Positions 59,303 to 64,000 of a stretch of DNA of 64,000 nucleotides are shown here, in pieces. Under the pieces are notes generated by a model. It was not told where the DNA came from. It searched no databases and worked only from the letters and a program-made list of their open reading frames with translations. The stretch comes from Saccharothrix algeriensis (GTDB lineage: Bacteria; Actinomycetota; Actinomycetes; Mycobacteriales; Pseudonocardiaceae), in NCBI RefSeq assembly GCF_016907655.1, contig NZ_JAFBCL010000001.1:3258001-3322000 (forward strand), written 5' to 3'. Each line of letters begins with the position of its first letter. Position 1 is the stretch's first letter. The position numbers were made by a program, and so were the translations under genes.

Positions 59303-59623
59303 CCCCACGAACGAGCCGAAAACCTGAAAATCCCACGCAAACCCGCGCACCACGCTCACGGCAAAGCCCCGCGCACAACTCCCGCGGGCAGAAGAAGCCA
59401 ACACCAGGACGCGCGCAGGCAAAGCCCGCGTCACCACTCCTGCGCGTGAAACGCCACACTGATCCCCAGGGGCGGGCAAAGCCTCGCCCCCAACGCGACC
59501 ACCCGGGCCAGGGGGTCCGGGGGGCGGAGCCCCGCCGGGCGGGGCCCGGGGGTCGCACCCCCGGAAAACACGAAGAGCGAGGCAGGCCCGCGCTTCCCGC
59601 GGGCACACCTCGCCCAGAGCTCG
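59303..59623. repeat. Gene-free stretch with three repeats around GGCAAAGCC
   Basis: GGCAAAGCC occurs at 59360-59368, 59418-59426 and 59475-59483, spaced 57-58 bases, each followed by CG-rich and CAC/AAC-rich sequence. A G-rich inverted stretch (59510-59565, with GGGGTCCGGGGGGCGGAGCC type) follows; sequences of that type recur in actinobacterial intergenic regions. No gene is seen. It lies between the DoxX terminator and the 3' end of tRNA-Ala. Confidence 0.6.
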
Positions 59624-59696
59624 TGGAGACGAGGGGAATCGAACCCCTAACCCCCGCCTTGCAAAGGCGGTGCTCTGCCAATTGAGCTACGTCCCC
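59624..59696 (-). tRNA. tRNA-Ala (anticodon TGC)
   Basis: 73 nt. Acceptor GGGGACG pairs with CGTCTCC through one G-T; the anticodon arm is CCGCC-TTTGCAA-GGCGG with TGC; the T arm has GGTTCGATT. CCA is not encoded. The gyrA, tRNA-Ile, tRNA-Ala order is the usual one near the origin. Confidence 0.96.
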
Positions 59697-59731
59697 CTCA
59701 CGAGGGGCGGCAGACCTCCGCCCTCGCGGGT

Positions 59732-59851
59732 TCAGTCGGTCGGAGCGGTGGCCTCGCGCCACAGGTCCGCGTCGGCCTTCGCCGAGCGGTTGCGCTTGAC
59801 GAAGAACAGGACCGCACCGGCGACGGCGACAAGTGCGATGATCTTCTTCAC
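59732..59851 (-). CDS. DLW-39 family small protein
   Basis: 39 residues, exactly the family length: MKKIIALVAVAGAVLFFVKR, then NRSAKADADLWREATAPTD. A short helix anchors it in the membrane; the DLW that names the family is near the end. GTG at 59851 has AGAGGGGAAC before it. It is encoded between tRNA-Ala and tRNA-Ile. Function unknown. Confidence 0.9.
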   Translation of the reverse strand: MKKIIALVAVAGAVLFFVKRNRSAKADADLWREATAPTD

Positions 59852-59886
59852 AGCAGTTCCCCTCTGCAATCCTGCGAAACTTCCGG

Positions 59887-59960
59887 TGGGCCTAGGAGGA
59901 CTTGAACCTCCGACCTCTTCATTATCAGTGAAGCGCTCTAACCGCCTGAGCTATAGGCCC
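59887..59960 (-). tRNA. tRNA-Ile (anticodon GAT)
   Basis: 74 nt. Acceptor GGGCCTA pairs with TAGGCCC; the anticodon arm is CTTCA-CTGATAA-TGAAG with GAT; the T arm GGAGG-TTCAAGT-CCTCC. CCA is not fully encoded. Confidence 0.96.
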
Positions 59961-60038
59961 TCGGGGCAACGACGGCAACAGTACACGATCCGCAGTCGTG
60001 GCCCCAAATCAGGGGGGTCCTCGCGTCCCCCCGGTCGG

Positions 60039-60809
60039 TCACTCCCGCTCGGACAGGGTCACTTCCAGCCCGCCGGCGAGGTCCGCCGACACGTTGTAGA
60101 CGAACGCGCCGACCGTGGCCAGGGCGGTGAACAGCACGATGTTCACCGCGCCGACGATCGCCGCGACGCCGAACACGCGCCCGGCGCTGATCAGCGGGTC
60201 GCCGGCCGACTCGTTGCCCTGGAGCAGGTCGTTGGCGGTGTTGTTGATCTTGTCCCACACGCCCATGCCGTTCAGCACGCCGTACAGCACGCCGACCGCC
60301 ACCAGCCACACGAAGAACAGCGCCACGCTGAGCACCAGCGCCAGCTTCAGCACCGACCACGGGTCGACCCGCTTGACCTGGAGGCTCGCCCGCCGCGGAC
60401 CCCGACCGGGCCGCCGCGGCGACGACGCCGCGCCCGTGCGGCCGTTCGCGGCGCCCAGGTTCACCGAGGTGCGCGACGACCCCGCCTGCTGCTCCCCGCC
60501 CGAACCGGCCCCGACCACCGGGCGCGCCACCGCCACCGTGTCCGGGTCGGAGGCCGGGTACGCGGGCTGCGCCCCGGCCTCCCCCGCCGGCTGCTCCGGG
60601 GCCGGGTCGCCCGGCCCGACCTGCTGCGCCTCGCCGTACCCCGCGTCGCTCGACACCCGCTGCCAGGGCGGCGGCGCGGCGGACGGCTCCGGCTCGACAG
60701 CCGCGTCGGCACCCGATGAGGTCTGCGCCGTCGGCTGCTCAGGTGTCGACTCGGCACCGGGCCGGGTGATCACCGCGGTCTTGTCCTCTGGCTTCTCGGG
60801 TGAAGTCAC
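60039..60809 (-). CDS. DUF3566 transmembrane protein
   Basis: 256 residues. The first 125 residues are disordered and rich in Pro, Ala and acids. Then LQVKRVDPWSVLKLALVLSVALFFVWLVAVG, MGVWDKINNTANDLL and FTALATVGAFVYNVSADLAGGLEVTLSE show the DUF3566 domain with two membrane helices. The gene sits directly after gyrA (26-base gap, GAGGAC before GTG at 60809) in almost all actinobacteria and is probably co-transcribed with it. In M. tuberculosis the orthologue Rv0007 is linked to cell shape. Confidence 0.93.
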   Translation of the reverse strand: MTSPEKPEDKTAVITRPGAESTPEQPTAQTSSGADAAVEPEPSAAPPPWQRVSSDAGYGEAQQVGPGDPAPEQPAGEAGAQPAYPASDPDTVAVARPVVGAGSGGEQQAGSSRTSVNLGAANGRTGAASSPRRPGRGPRRASLQVKRVDPWSVLKLALVLSVALFFVWLVAVGVLYGVLNGMGVWDKINNTANDLLQGNESAGDPLISAGRVFGVAAIVGAVNIVLFTALATVGAFVYNVSADLAGGLEVTLSERE

Positions 60810-60835
60810 GGGCTGTCCTCAACCTCTCGTTCGCG

Positions 60836-64000
<3,165 letters not shown>

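Overview
The window is about 72-75% GC, with very high third-position GC, GTG and TTG starts, leaderless promoters and actinobacterial gene families. The right-hand part has the layout found near the replication origin of Pseudonocardiaceae (Saccharothrix, Actinosynnema or Lentzea type): fhaA-fhaB-pstP-rodA-pbpA-pknA-pknB, trpG, a class E sortase, crgA, rhomboid protease, cyclophilin, tRNA-Ala, the 39-residue DLW protein, tRNA-Ile, a DUF3566 protein and gyrA. The genus is an inference from gene content only.

Layout. 1-300: tail of an OsmC/Ohr peroxiredoxin. 480-14,157: a likely surface-glycan locus with a Pro/Ala-rich protein, a GT-C-like membrane protein, a SHOCT-like membrane protein, two large GT4 enzymes, an AlgX/AlgJ-like SGNH protein, a coiled-coil methyltransferase, an FkbM methyltransferase and GDP-mannose 4,6-dehydratase. 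14,536-24,188: a small conserved protein, a 1 kb gene-poor stretch, gamma-glutamyltransferase, UDP-glucose dehydrogenase, an SDR, a TM0106-type nuclease, a DUF6474-like protein and a BCCT transporter. 24,280-27,193: a four-gene copper locus (membrane protein, YcnI, CopC, CopD). 27,314-36,790: an APH-type kinase, an NsdA-like HTH-TPR regulator with two small divergent genes, an SDR facing a TetR regulator, a PLP fold III enzyme divergent from an aldonolactone oxidase around a palindrome, an NAD(P)-binding protein and an unknown protein. 37,458-40,265: a full-length AfsR-type SARP regulator.

40,886 to the end is the growth and division core. The Ser/Thr kinases PknA and PknB and phosphatase PstP are co-transcribed with the elongation machinery (RodA, PbpA) and the FHA readers FhaA and FhaB. 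Beyond them lie TrpG, an FprA-type reductase with an iron box over its promoter, sortase E, CrgA, and a DoxX gene with a second iron box. The gyrA gene runs off the right edge and is interrupted at the catalytic tyrosine site by an intein that carries a LAGLIDADG-type endonuclease.

The items most worth following are the glycan locus, the gyrA intein, the two iron boxes placed on promoter elements, the 32-bp hairpin over the BCCT stop codon followed by a G-rich transcript, the divergent-promoter palindrome at 34,199-34,217, and the expanded repeat tails of FhaA and the sortase. I saw no rRNA, CRISPR array, insertion sequence or prophage.
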